Source of the DNA: an uncultured Clostridia bacterium
Lineage (GTDB): Bacteria > Bacillota > Clostridia > JAAYHZ01
Assembly: GCA_937894465.1 (NCBI GenBank)
Contig: CALCRE010000060.1
Span: 1 to 48,823, forward strand
Reading direction: 5' to 3'
Length of the DNA stretch: 48,823 nucleotides
The notes under the pieces are model-generated. The model was not told where the DNA came from. It worked only from the letters and a program-made list of their open reading frames with translations, and did not search any database. The first letter of the stretch is position 1; each line of letters begins with the position of its first letter. Positions 16,206 to 24,493 of this stretch are shown here, piece by piece. A program made the translations under genes and the position numbers.

Positions 16206-17531
16206 TTATGGTTCTAGTCTTTCGGTATCTCTCGGGAATAAGGTTGCCTGCCGGACATTCGGCAAGTCAAGTAATCTTGCAGTGAATCGTTCCAAGCCCA
16301 ACCCTAATCCCCCATGGGGCGGTAGACCATATTGATGAGCCATCAAATAACTTTTAAAAAGATCGACATTCATGCCTCTGTTTTTCATTTTCTCCACTTG
16401 TTCATCGTAATCATGAATCCTTTGTCCACCGGTGGTAATCTCCAGCCCTCTGAACAAAAGGTCAAAGCTTTCCGTCACATTCGAATTACCGGGTGTTTCC
16501 ATTGCATAAAAAGGTCTTTTAGATGACTTATACCGGGTTACAAAAACAAACTCACTACCGGTTTCTTTTTTAATAAGATCACACAGTAATTTTTCTTCCT
16601 CGGGTTCAAAGTCTTCCATGTCGGTACTGACTCGCTTGTATGTTTTCTCAAGCATACATTTTGCATCTTCAAAATCCACGGCAGGAATCTGATTCACCGT
16701 AGGTATTTTAACCTTGAGCAAATTAAGTTCATATGCATAATGAGCCTGTAGAAAATCCAAAGTCTCAATAAGCATTTTTGTTTCATATGTCATAATTTCC
16801 GTATAGTTCTCAATGAAACCTACTTCAAAGTCCACACTTGTATATTCATTAATATGTCTTGCGGTATGATGCTTCTCTGCTCTGAAAACCGGGGCTATTT
16901 CAAAAACCCTTTCAAAGACGCCCACCATCATTTGTTTGTAAAATTGAGGACTTTGAGCAAGATAAGCTTCCTTACCAAAATAGTCCAGCTTGAAAATATT
17001 GGCACCGCCTTCTGCCCCTGAATATACAATTTTAGGTGTATGGATTTCAGTAAAATTGTTTTCCCCAAAAAACTTTCTAAAGCCGCTACACAAACCTTCT
17101 TGTATTTTGAAAATAGCTCGTTCCCTTTCATTTCTCAATGTAATAGGGCGGTATTGAAGCAATATGTCCAATGATACACCCACTTGCCGGTTGTTAATAA
17201 CAATCGGTGTTTGTTCCACCGGTGCGGAGAGTTTTTTGATACTCTTCATACGAAGTTCACAACCGGTAGAACTCCGCTCTTCCGATATCACAACTGCTGT
17301 CAGCAATACACTCATATTGCACACAAGGTCAGAAAGAGGAAATAAAGAAAATTCTTCACTCCAAACACACTGAACCATATGCCTCTTCGTTTGTAACAAC
17401 ACAAAAGCAAAACCGCTCATTTCCCTAATCTTATAAATCACTCCTTGTAGGGATACCTCTTTACCGATAAAATCAATAAAATGTTCAGCTTCAACCCGAT
17501 TGTTTTCTATATTACCATTTATATAAATCAT
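16206..17531 (-). CDS. aspS: Aspartyl-tRNA synthetase, archaeal/eukaryal type
   Basis: 441 aa, much shorter than the ~590-aa bacterial AspRS because it lacks the GAD insertion. N-terminal OB-fold anticodon-binding domain (about 15-110), then the class-II core: motif 1 region 'FRKFFGENNFTEIHTPKI' (about 155-172), motif 2 'FRAEKHHTARHINEY' (about 217-231), motif 3 'GLGLGLERFTARLLDL' (about 410-425). It charges tRNA-Asp and, in many bacteria with this type, also tRNA-Asn for GatCAB amidation. Clostridia often carry it beside a normal bacterial AspRS. Start ATG 17531 with AGGAGG 11 bases upstream. Preceded by a structured region with its own terminator, so regulation by attenuation or an upstream small RNA is likely. 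Confidence 0.93.
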   Translation of the reverse strand: MIYINGNIENNRVEAEHFIDFIGKEVSLQGVIYKIREMSGFAFVLLQTKRHMVQCVWSEEFSLFPLSDLVCNMSVLLTAVVISEERSSTGCELRMKSIKKLSAPVEQTPIVINNRQVGVSLDILLQYRPITLRNERERAIFKIQEGLCSGFRKFFGENNFTEIHTPKIVYSGAEGGANIFKLDYFGKEAYLAQSPQFYKQMMVGVFERVFEIAPVFRAEKHHTARHINEYTSVDFEVGFIENYTEIMTYETKMLIETLDFLQAHYAYELNLLKVKIPTVNQIPAVDFEDAKCMLEKTYKRVSTDMEDFEPEEEKLLCDLIKKETGSEFVFVTRYKSSKRPFYAMETPGNSNVTESFDLLFRGLEITTGGQRIHDYDEQVEKMKNRGMNVDLFKSYLMAHQYGLPPHGGLGLGLERFTARLLDLPNVRQATLFPRDTERLEP

Positions 17532-17542
17532 AAAATTATAAT

Positions 17543-17625
17543 CCTCCTAATCTAGATTCTTTGACAAAAATTGTATTTCCAAAATCTTTAAAGAGGAGGT
17601 CTGTCCCGGCATCATCTATATGCCG
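17543..17625 (-). promoter_or_regulatory. aspS leader with possible ribosome-site sequestration
   Basis: On the minus strand a 6-bp hairpin CGGCAT/ATGCCG lies at about 17625-17603, followed by CCTCCT (17599-17594) that is exactly complementary to the aspS Shine-Dalgarno AGGAGG (17548-17543) 45 bases later. Pairing would hide the ribosome site. No T-box core (TGGNACCGCG) or known riboswitch motif is visible. Confidence 0.35.
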
Positions 17626-17651
17626 CATTATCATCACATCCTTTTATAAAT

Positions 17652-17685
17652 AAAAAAGTCACATAGATATTAAAACCTATGCGAC
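17652..17685 (-). terminator. Intrinsic terminator between the RNA candidate and aspS
   Basis: Minus strand: GTCGCATAG (17685-17677), 10-nt loop, CTATGTGAC (17666-17658), TTTTTT. One pair is G-U on the minus strand but would be A-C on the plus strand, which marks the minus strand as the transcribed one. No protein gene ends nearby except the VOC gene 190 bases upstream. Confidence 0.8.
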
Positions 17686-17860
17686 ATGATTGTTCAAGTA
17701 ATACATGGAATCAGCAGAAGAAAAGGCGCACAGGCATGTGTAATCAAAGCACTTGTACCTGTGACAACTTTGTCAAGGACAAGTGCTAACGATCATCATC
17801 TGTTCTTTTATAACAGTACCTGTTCATCTAAAAAATCCCATCATTTAAAATATTAATTTA
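17652..17860 (-). ncRNA. Candidate structured RNA (or attenuator leader) upstream of aspS
   Basis: A TATAAT at about 17870-17865 (minus strand) overlaps the end of the VOC gene and could start a transcript of about 200 nt that ends at the terminator 17652-17685. Between them AGCACTTGT (17787-17779) pairs with ACAAGTGCT (17756-17748), a small TGACA/TGTCA hairpin lies in its loop, and CACAGG in the same loop (17763-17758) can pair with CCTGTG after the stem (17734-17729), an H-type pseudoknot. No coding frame is supported in 17532-17873. Either a small RNA gene or a transcription attenuator for aspS; I recognise no Rfam family. Confidence 0.45.
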
Positions 17861-17873
17861 GCGGTATTATATA

Positions 17874-18236
17874 CTATTTCGAAAATTGGCGCAACTGTAC
17901 GGAAACTCCGTTCGGATCGTAAACATAAAAGTATCGAGTTCCGTCTTTAGGGTCTTGTACAGGAGAAGGATTCAATCCTTTATCAGTGACAAGCTGATGC
18001 ATTTCATCTAATTTGTTCGTCTCAAAGCAGATGAACCACCCTTTTCCTTCAAATTTTTGTCCTTGCGGCATGTATATAAGTTCAATTTCGGTTTCTCCTT
18101 CACCATGTGCCAAGAATGCAATTTCCCATTGATCTCCTTTTTCACGACGCTTCACTGATAACTCCGTTACACACTCATAGAATTTTATCGATTCATCAAT
18201 ATTGTTGACCTTTATAGCCAAGTGTTTAATATGCAT
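17874..18236 (-). CDS. VOC (glyoxalase/bleomycin-resistance fold) protein
   Basis: 120 aa, two beta-alpha-beta-beta-beta units. Starts 'MHIKHLAIKVNNIDESIKFYE', with the first metal-site His at residue 5, 'EIELIYMP' (about 53-60) with the second ligand Glu, and the second-half 'YFYVYDPNGVSVQLRQF' ending. This fits a lactoylglutathione-lyase-like or unclassified dioxygenase-like VOC enzyme; methylglyoxal detoxification is possible but unproven. RBS GGAGGAG before ATG 18236. Its 3' end may contain the promoter of the downstream RNA candidate. Confidence 0.88.
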   Translation of the reverse strand: MHIKHLAIKVNNIDESIKFYECVTELSVKRREKGDQWEIAFLAHGEGETEIELIYMPQGQKFEGKGWFICFETNKLDEMHQLVTDKGLNPSPVQDPKDGTRYFYVYDPNGVSVQLRQFSK

Positions 18237-18342
18237 TTTAATACTCCTCCACGTCAGTTATATATAAAACTTTTTATTTGAAAATTAATTTTATCTATAT
18301 GTTACCACATAAAATCAAATTCAACTCATCAATTGCTTAATT

Positions 18343-19431
18343 CTACATTTGCTTTTTTATATATTCCATGTATCGGTTCCAGTCATATCTTCCAAAATAG
18401 TGAGTACCGGTTCTCAAATGATAAGCAATATTACCTTCATGATAGGTATCCCAACCTTTAGGATATTGATCCCCATGGATAAAACCTTTAAAACCCAGGA
18501 GCTCATACACAGGGCTTGCTGCAACACAAGAAAGATATTCCGAATCAGGATCAGCCCATGTATCCAAAGTAGCACTTGCTACATACACCTTTCTTGGTGC
18601 GCTCAATGCCAACAAGAAATGTTGGTCAAAGGGTAGGTGATCCTCATTGCCAACGTATCGCACATAATTCTGGCAAAACCAATGAGGAAAGGACTTGGTG
18701 ATATGAACAATATGCTCACCGGTTTTCTCCCTTGTAATGGCAGCACCTGAGCAACCGGAATCGTTAGAAATGATATAGGCAAAGCGTTCATCCAATCCGC
18801 CGGCCAGCAGTGCGGTTTTCCCTAGTCTTGAATGACCGACAACGGCAATATTAGAAAGGTCAATGGATTCAAGAGTTTGAACATAGTCCATAACGCGGGA
18901 TGCTGCCCAAGCCCATAACATGATGGTACCGCAATCATCCGGATTTCTTTTTCCTTCCGGATACATAACAGCACCTAACCCTTCTGAAAGGCCGTCTTTT
19001 CTGTCCGGCACAATGTCATGATAACAAAATGAAAAGACAGCAAACCCGTTATCACATATTTCTTCCGTAGGCATATATTTGTCAGGGATACTGTCCCTAA
19101 AGCAAATATGTACAAAAGCAGGTACCTTTTTGTCCATATCATTCGGAATAGCAGAATAAAAAGGAAAAGAAAATTCATTATTTTTCAACTTCAGTTTTAA
19201 CAAGATCTTTGTCAAAGTGACATTCCCTGCGCAGAAGTTTTTTTCTTCGCTTAGTAGTTCATAGGACCAGTCAATCGGTTGAGAAGGTGGAAAACCATAT
19301 TCCTCCGAACAAAGAAGTTGAATGATTTCTTGTCTACGTTTAGCCCAATCCTCTCTGCAAACAACCTTCTTTCCATGATCAAGCATAAGAACATCCGGTA
19401 CACCTCTTCTTATTAATTCCCCGTTTAGCAT
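18343..19431 (-). CDS. CE15-like alpha/beta hydrolase (glucuronoyl-esterase-type)
   Basis: 362 aa. Nucleophile elbow 'VVGHSRLGKTALLAGG' (about residues 195-210) followed by 'DERFAYIISNDSGCSGAA', the arrangement of glucuronoyl esterases and related acetyl-xylan-type esterases (GxSRxGK plus S.DSG..GAA). 'LDTWADPDSEYL' (about 290-301) and the late 'GTHYFGRYDW' supply the probable acid and His. No signal peptide, so it acts inside the cell, perhaps on imported glucuronate- or acetyl-bearing oligosaccharides. RBS AAAGGAGGTC before ATG 19431. Downstream (30 bp) of rtcB and probably co-transcribed with it. Confidence 0.82.
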   Translation of the reverse strand: MLNGELIRRGVPDVLMLDHGKKVVCREDWAKRRQEIIQLLCSEEYGFPPSQPIDWSYELLSEEKNFCAGNVTLTKILLKLKLKNNEFSFPFYSAIPNDMDKKVPAFVHICFRDSIPDKYMPTEEICDNGFAVFSFCYHDIVPDRKDGLSEGLGAVMYPEGKRNPDDCGTIMLWAWAASRVMDYVQTLESIDLSNIAVVGHSRLGKTALLAGGLDERFAYIISNDSGCSGAAITREKTGEHIVHITKSFPHWFCQNYVRYVGNEDHLPFDQHFLLALSAPRKVYVASATLDTWADPDSEYLSCVAASPVYELLGFKGFIHGDQYPKGWDTYHEGNIAYHLRTGTHYFGRYDWNRYMEYIKKQM

Positions 19432-19461
19432 TTTTCAAGACCTCCTTTATTCCATTCTTAA

Positions 19462-20580
19462 TCATTCCGCCGCTTTAAAGTTATAGATCGGTTTAATCAG
19501 ATCTGTGACCTCGGCAGTATCCGTTATATTCTTGATAATTTCTTCTACCGGCTTATATGCCAAGGGGCATTCATCCAATGTGTCCTTATTGACACAAGTG
19601 GTATAAATCCCTTCCATGGTTTTCTTATATTGAGAAAGAGTCAACTCAGACTTTGCTTGGGTTCTACTCATCAGTCGACCTGCACCGTGAGGTGCCGAAT
19701 AGTTCCACTCCGGATTTCCCTTCCCAACACAAACCAAACTACCGTCACGCATATTGATAGGTATGAGAAATCTTTCTCCCTTTTGTGCTGAGACTGCACC
19801 TTTTCTCAAAATCATATTTTCGGTATCAATGTAGTTGTGGATGGTTGAAAAACTGTCCGCAACCTTTAATTTCATTCCTTTTACAATTTCATTCATCATG
19901 GCTTTTCTATTTAACAAAGCAAACCGTTGAATGATTTTCATATCGTGAAGGTAGTCATGGAATAAATCAGCGGATACATATGCCAATGATTTAGGAATTT
20001 GTTTGATTCTTTCATCTGTGGACTTCTTCAAAATTTCATACCCTTGCTTTTGGTAATGATTGGCCGTCTCAAGACCTAAATGTCTACTTCCACTGTGAAT
20101 GACCACATAGATGCGGTCATCACGGTCTTTATTGACCTCGATGAAATGATTTCCTCCACCTAATGTGCCTATACTCAGAATAGCCCTGGACAAATTTACA
20201 TTTGACTTACAATTTAATTGATTCAAATCAATTTCTTCATTATATGGATGTGCTTTATTCCTAACGGCAAAACCGGAAGGAATTTTAGAATGAATCAGCT
20301 TATCCAATTTTTCCAGTTCCAAATGCCGGCTCTCCACCCGGATCACTTCCATACCGCAACCGATGTCCACACCCACTAGATTAGGTACAATTTTGTCAGT
20401 AACCGTCATGGTTGTTCCTATGGTGCACCCTGCTCCGCTGTGCACATCTGGCATAATCCTGATCTTGTTGCCTTTGACGAATTCCTGATCACATAATGTT
20501 TGGATCTGAGAAACAGCACCTTCTTCCACAAAATCGGTATACACAACCGCTCGATTGTATTTGCCGACAACTTCAATCAT
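19462..20580 (-). CDS. rtcB: RtcB RNA ligase (3'-phosphate/2',3'-cyclic phosphate to 5'-OH)
   Basis: 372 aa from ATG 20580 (AAAGG about 9 bases upstream); an in-frame GTG at 20613 lacks a spaced ribosome site. Motifs: 'MPDVHSGAGCTIGTTM', 'GVDIGCGMEVIRV' with the Mn-binding Asp and Cys, 'GGGNHFIEV', 'VIHSGSRHLG' with metal-binding His, and 'SAPHGAGRLMSR', whose His is guanylylated. RtcB seals broken RNAs with GTP; in bacteria it repairs stress-cleaved tRNA or rRNA. No RtcA or RtcR is visible here. It follows the SGNH hydrolase gene by 37 bases on the same strand. Confidence 0.95.
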   Translation of the reverse strand: MIEVVGKYNRAVVYTDFVEEGAVSQIQTLCDQEFVKGNKIRIMPDVHSGAGCTIGTTMTVTDKIVPNLVGVDIGCGMEVIRVESRHLELEKLDKLIHSKIPSGFAVRNKAHPYNEEIDLNQLNCKSNVNLSRAILSIGTLGGGNHFIEVNKDRDDRIYVVIHSGSRHLGLETANHYQKQGYEILKKSTDERIKQIPKSLAYVSADLFHDYLHDMKIIQRFALLNRKAMMNEIVKGMKLKVADSFSTIHNYIDTENMILRKGAVSAQKGERFLIPINMRDGSLVCVGKGNPEWNYSAPHGAGRLMSRTQAKSELTLSQYKKTMEGIYTTCVNKDTLDECPLAYKPVEEIIKNITDTAEVTDLIKPIYNFKAAE

Positions 20581-20617
20581 ATCTAATGAACCTTTCTTTT
20601 CTTTATTCTTCACCTCT

Positions 20618-21715
20618 TTATTTTTTCAACAAGTCCACCAGGTATTCACATAACACCCTATTTCCAAATTGAGTAAGGTGAATATTGTCGTATCGCCATC
20701 GGTTAACCGGGATTCCCGAAAATACTTCATAAGTATCGACGACACAAGCATTTGTTTCTTCTGCAACCTTATTCACTTTATCATAAAAGCTTGTCGTAAT
20801 GGGGCTTTTACGATAAATCCATCTGTCATATTGAATGAATGCCGTGTTCTTTTCTGTCGGTGGAACCGGAATCAACACAAATTCGCAGTGCGGGTTTATC
20901 GATCGACCTTTTTGGATCACCGAACGCAAAGCTCTTTCAAATGTTTCAGGGTCGGATAATATGATATCGTTTCCTGCCAACGATATAAAAACCAAATCGG
21001 GTTTATATCGTAATATGCGCTCTTCACAGTTGTCATCCAACCACTTGCAGGTGGTTGAACCTTGTCCGGTCATATGGACATGAACCGTTTCAGATGAGAT
21101 ACCCACAAGGAATATTTCCGACAAAGATTGATCCTGTGTGTCCGGAATGATGTTTTCAAAGCTGATTTTGTTTTCTTGATTCGGCGGTCCCGCAAGTTCT
21201 ACGATAAAAGGTTCAAATCCTTGGTACAATTTGTTTTCTCCGGAGTTACTGACAGACAAAGAATGTTTACCGTTAACATGCAGATCAAAACGACATGATG
21301 TTTTCAAGGGATTTGAAAGCATATACAAGGCGATTTTTCCATGGGAATCGGCTTTGTACTTTACAATCAGCTTATCATCCGGGGACTTTGCCGTAAACCC
21401 TAAGACACGACCATACTGGGGAAAGACATATGCTTTTTTATAGCCGCAATAAATGGCGCCGTCTCCTTCAATTTCAGAATGCTTTGCCGCAATAATATCT
21501 CCATGCAAATATCCTTTAGTGTTTTGTATAAACAAATCCCGAAGCAGGAAAGACCAGGACTGCATTCCAGGATAACAGTCATATCCGTTGGTACGAGGTA
21601 CGGGATCAAAATCATATCGATTGTAGGATACACTGTCACCGGTAAAGAGAATTGTAGCAGGATCCTTGATGAATAACTGTCGGATTCTTTCTAGTGTTTG
21701 GATTTTTGTACTCAT
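20618..21715 (-). CDS. SGNH/GDSL hydrolase with N-terminal accessory beta domain
   Basis: 365 aa. Block I 'FTGDSVSYN' (Ser at about residue 23) opens the SGNH fold; block III 'LAGND' (about 248) and block V 'DNIHLTQFG' (about 340, catalytic Asp-His) follow, so the fold is split by a beta-sandwich-like insert (about 110-210). Such enzymes deacetylate sugars or cleave small esters. No signal peptide, so cytoplasmic. RBS TTAGGGG before ATG 21715. First in a run with rtcB and the CE15-like esterase; the two esterases could act on the same acylated sugar, but the link to rtcB is unclear. Confidence 0.83.
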   Translation of the reverse strand: MSTKIQTLERIRQLFIKDPATILFTGDSVSYNRYDFDPVPRTNGYDCYPGMQSWSFLLRDLFIQNTKGYLHGDIIAAKHSEIEGDGAIYCGYKKAYVFPQYGRVLGFTAKSPDDKLIVKYKADSHGKIALYMLSNPLKTSCRFDLHVNGKHSLSVSNSGENKLYQGFEPFIVELAGPPNQENKISFENIIPDTQDQSLSEIFLVGISSETVHVHMTGQGSTTCKWLDDNCEERILRYKPDLVFISLAGNDIILSDPETFERALRSVIQKGRSINPHCEFVLIPVPPTEKNTAFIQYDRWIYRKSPITTSFYDKVNKVAEETNACVVDTYEVFSGIPVNRWRYDNIHLTQFGNRVLCEYLVDLLKK

Positions 21716-21800
21716 TTACAAACCCCTAATCAGCCAAAATTTTTATTCGTTAACCTATTGCCTTACACTATATCCTTCTTCAAGATATCCGTCAATTACA

Positions 21801-21829
21801 AAGAGCCCCGTAGGGCTCTTGTTTTTTAT
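21801..21829. terminator. Terminator hairpin between DUF1284 and SGNH genes
   Basis: AAGAGCCC (21801-21808), CGTA, GGGCTCTT (21813-21820). The T-rich tail is stronger on the plus strand (GTTTTTTATT) than on the minus strand (TTTGTAATT), though both flanking genes are on the minus strand. Confidence 0.6.
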
Positions 21830-21836
21830 TATTTTT

Positions 21837-22832
21837 TTACCGTCCGTTTATAGTTTCTTCATTGTTTTCAAAGAAACCTTTCCTTAGACCTTTTTGATAT
21901 CGTTCAGGACCGGAGCATCCCTTCCATTGGTATGCAGATTCATATTCAAAACTGCAAATACCGAAACTAGAAGGTATTCTTTCATAAATCCGGCGGACAA
22001 TTTCCCTTGCCGGCAAAGTATCTCCGGGAAGCATATCCAGCTTCTGGAATGTGTCGGCATCCTTTTTACGATCTCTTAAATGACATCCGACAAAACACAA
22101 TTTTCTTTCATTATCAAAGCCGTAGCAAGGCGGACATACCATGCAATCGCCGGGGCCTTCGATCAATGTGACGGGAATGTCCGGGTTCTCCCGCATTTTC
22201 ATCCACATCTCATATAAATTATCTTCGGCTAAAGGCTCATATCCGTTTTTAAAGTCGTCTCTGGAAATATAGCATATGATACAAAGCATATGGTGAGCTC
22301 TGACCTTAAAGACTTGCGCTTCCTCGATTTCCTTACAAGATATTTCCTTCCAATAACTCATGACCTCTTTGTCATTGAGTAAATTGATCCCTTGGTTACC
22401 ATTGGCGTAATAGTTTTGATCGGCTAACGGGCAAGCAGGCCATTTGCTGCCTTCCATTCCGTTGTATCCGCATATTTCCTTAACATCCTTGATTCTCAAA
22501 GCAATCAACTCGTAAAGGTCTCGAGCAATTCTTACATCACCGGGCAATAGCCCCAGCTTTTGAAGCACATCCAAATCCCTCTTTCGCTCTTGAGTGGTTT
22601 GCTTGAAAAACATAAGCGATCTGGCTCCCATTTCATCAAAGGAAGTTTCCAGCTTAATATGTATTTGGGGATTATTTTTGATTAACTCAAGCTTTTCATC
22701 CAGTTTCTCTTCTTCCATAAAAGGAAGACATCCTCCACCGTTCATACATTTCAGGCATAACAATCTCCCCGGTCTGATGGCAACACAGTTTGTATCCCGG
22801 TCGCTCAACTCAATATTACATTGATTACACAT
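21837..22832 (-). CDS. Protein with tandem DUF1284-like Cys/His domains
   Basis: 331 aa from ATG 22832, which has AGGAGGT 7 bases upstream. The C-terminal half is DUF1284: 'VRAHHMLCIICYISRDDF', then 'VTLIEGPGDCMVCPPC', probably a metal or iron-sulfur site. The N-terminal half is a diverged copy: 'AIRPGRLLCLKCMNGGG' aligns with the first block and 'RKRDLDVLQKLGLLPGD' with 'RKKDADTFQKLDMLPGD' of the second half. The N-terminal copy has lost the HH pair and CMVCPPC block. Extra Cys pairs (CNQC at the start, CLKC) suggest more than one metal site. Function unknown; monocistronic. Confidence 0.8.
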   Translation of the reverse strand: MCNQCNIELSDRDTNCVAIRPGRLLCLKCMNGGGCLPFMEEEKLDEKLELIKNNPQIHIKLETSFDEMGARSLMFFKQTTQERKRDLDVLQKLGLLPGDVRIARDLYELIALRIKDVKEICGYNGMEGSKWPACPLADQNYYANGNQGINLLNDKEVMSYWKEISCKEIEEAQVFKVRAHHMLCIICYISRDDFKNGYEPLAEDNLYEMWMKMRENPDIPVTLIEGPGDCMVCPPCYGFDNERKLCFVGCHLRDRKKDADTFQKLDMLPGDTLPAREIVRRIYERIPSSFGICSFEYESAYQWKGCSGPERYQKGLRKGFFENNEETINGR

Positions 22833-22996
22833 CACGTTACCTCCTGTTTCGTAGGATAACCTTTTTCGTTGCGGTTTGATATCTTTTACATTTTCAACCA
22901 TACTATCATATTAAACATGATTTGTTGAATATGCAATCATCTTTCAAGACAATCTTTCCTTTATGGTGTCTGCTATTTGTAATAAAATGAAATCGG

Positions 22997-23011
22997 TTGA
23001 GAACCGTCCCC
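22997..23011 (-). repeat. Dispersed 15-bp element after the oxidoreductase stop
   Basis: TTGAGAACCGTCCCC on the plus strand; on the coding strand GGGGACGGTTCTCAA starts 5 bases after the stop codon of the oxidoreductase gene. Confidence 0.85.
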
Positions 23012-23016
23012 AATAA

Positions 23017-24111
23017 TCACCAAACCACTGATGGGTCTCCGTGGAGATTAGGCAGTCTGTTGGGTATTACCAATGCTCCCCCTTCTTCATATGAAGTGAT
23101 TGCAGCAAAAGTATACTCCAAAGATGCCAATGCATCCCGTCCGGAAGCGCGTATAAATTCTTTGGGTACCTTGTTTGTGATATCTTCTAAAAATGCATGT
23201 AGTCTTGTTGGAAATGTGGAATTGAAATCAGTGATACCAGTATTCATTATCACAGGATCGGGAGCTTTTTCTCCTTTTTTGGGAGATTCCCAAAATGTAA
23301 GCTTTTCCACACAGTTTTCTATACAGAATGTGCCTTTTGTTCCGGCTTGTTCATAACTCCACCAGCCGCCCAAACCGAACATGGCGTCTCCCCTTTGTGA
23401 TAACAGATATCCCACACTGCCGTTTTCAAAACGAACGTGAATGCTGTTAATGGAAAGCATCAAATCATCTTTACTTTTTCTTACTCCCGGCTTATTTAAA
23501 AATGCTTGAACATGGGTGATGTCCCCGCAAAAATATCGCATAACACTAAAAGGATGCGCCAGGAAAGCCTTTACATGGGAATAAGGTCTTTGCCATCTTG
23601 GGCTGGCTATTCCGCCATAAGTGTCTTCTCCGCCGTTAAACCCGACTTTGTGAAGACAATACACCGGTTCGCCCACTTTGCCTTCATTCATATATTGCTT
23701 TGCCTTGTCTGCAGGTTGGGTGAAAAAATGATTCAGATTGCATCCGAGATAAACATCTTTCTTTGCAGCATATTTCACCATTTCTCTAGCTTCTAGAATA
23801 TCATTGGATATTGGTTTTTCGACCAAGACATTCTTGCCTGCATCCAACGCTTGCATCACCGGTTCGTAATGCCAGCTTCCGTTTTCATATCCGCTGGTGG
23901 TCACATCAATGATATCCAACTCCGGCATTGCCGCCAACATGTCCTTTAAACTATAAAAAGCTTTTACACCGAATTTCAAAGCAGCTTTGTCCGCCTTTTC
24001 CTTAACGATGTCACAAACAGCTACAAGCTCAGCCAAGGGGTCCTTTTGATAACATGTAGCATGAGTATTTCCTATACCCCCCATACCGACAATTCCTATT
24101 TTTAAAGCCAT
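23017..24111 (-). CDS. Gfo/Idh/MocA family NAD(P)-dependent oxidoreductase
   Basis: 364 aa. N-terminal Rossmann fold with 'IGIVGMGGIGNTHA' (about 5-18) and the EKP motif 'VLVEKPISNDILEAREMV' (about 96-113); the C-terminal alpha/beta dimer domain follows, with 'HVKAFLAHPFSVMRYF' containing the usual catalytic-site His region. The family oxidises or isomerises sugars, inositols and sugar derivatives. ATG 24111 after GGAGGGATG. Downstream 3' end carries the dispersed repeat and no hairpin of its own. Sugar substrate cannot be predicted. Confidence 0.9.
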   Translation of the reverse strand: MALKIGIVGMGGIGNTHATCYQKDPLAELVAVCDIVKEKADKAALKFGVKAFYSLKDMLAAMPELDIIDVTTSGYENGSWHYEPVMQALDAGKNVLVEKPISNDILEAREMVKYAAKKDVYLGCNLNHFFTQPADKAKQYMNEGKVGEPVYCLHKVGFNGGEDTYGGIASPRWQRPYSHVKAFLAHPFSVMRYFCGDITHVQAFLNKPGVRKSKDDLMLSINSIHVRFENGSVGYLLSQRGDAMFGLGGWWSYEQAGTKGTFCIENCVEKLTFWESPKKGEKAPDPVIMNTGITDFNSTFPTRLHAFLEDITNKVPKEFIRASGRDALASLEYTFAAITSYEEGGALVIPNRLPNLHGDPSVVW

Positions 24112-24493
24112 TTTTCATCCCTCCGTAGTTCATTTTTCTTGGCACAACTTAATTATATCATTTAATAAGGATCACAACTTGTACTCCGGACCCTTTATTA
24201 TAATAAATCCGATTTATTTTTTATCGATGATAATTTTTTTGTTGTAGTTCATGGTGACATGAATATCCACTGCTGATATTTGTTTAAGCTCTCAACCCTA
24301 TGAGACATTTGTGCATTCCTTCCGGTTGATTTTTCAAACAATGCCCTGTTCTCACCTTTCTAGGATATGACATATCGCATATAAGCGGTTTCTAAAATAA
24401 TTTCTTTTCCATCTTTATGAAAACATTCAGCACAAAATCAAATTTGATTCATAGTATATGTTGGAAACCCATATTGAAAAACGGAGAAAAACA
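24112..24493. other. Intergenic gap, possible decayed minus-strand coding sequence
   Basis: No intact gene. On the minus strand one frame between about 24430 and 24250 reads protein-like ('KDGKEIILETAYMRYVIS', stop, 'KGENRALFEKSTGRNAQ', ... 'NKYQQWIFMSP', stop), with in-frame stops and no start, so it may be a remnant. I found no convincing promoter for the YmaF gene. Confidence 0.25.

Noticed and set aside
17543..17870. T-box riboswitch for aspS
   Set aside because: The conserved TGGNACCGCG core and AG-bulge motifs are not present.
19462..20613. GTG start at 20613 for rtcB
   Set aside because: AGAG touches the GTG; ATG 20580 has AAAGG at a normal distance and begins with the usual RtcB residues.
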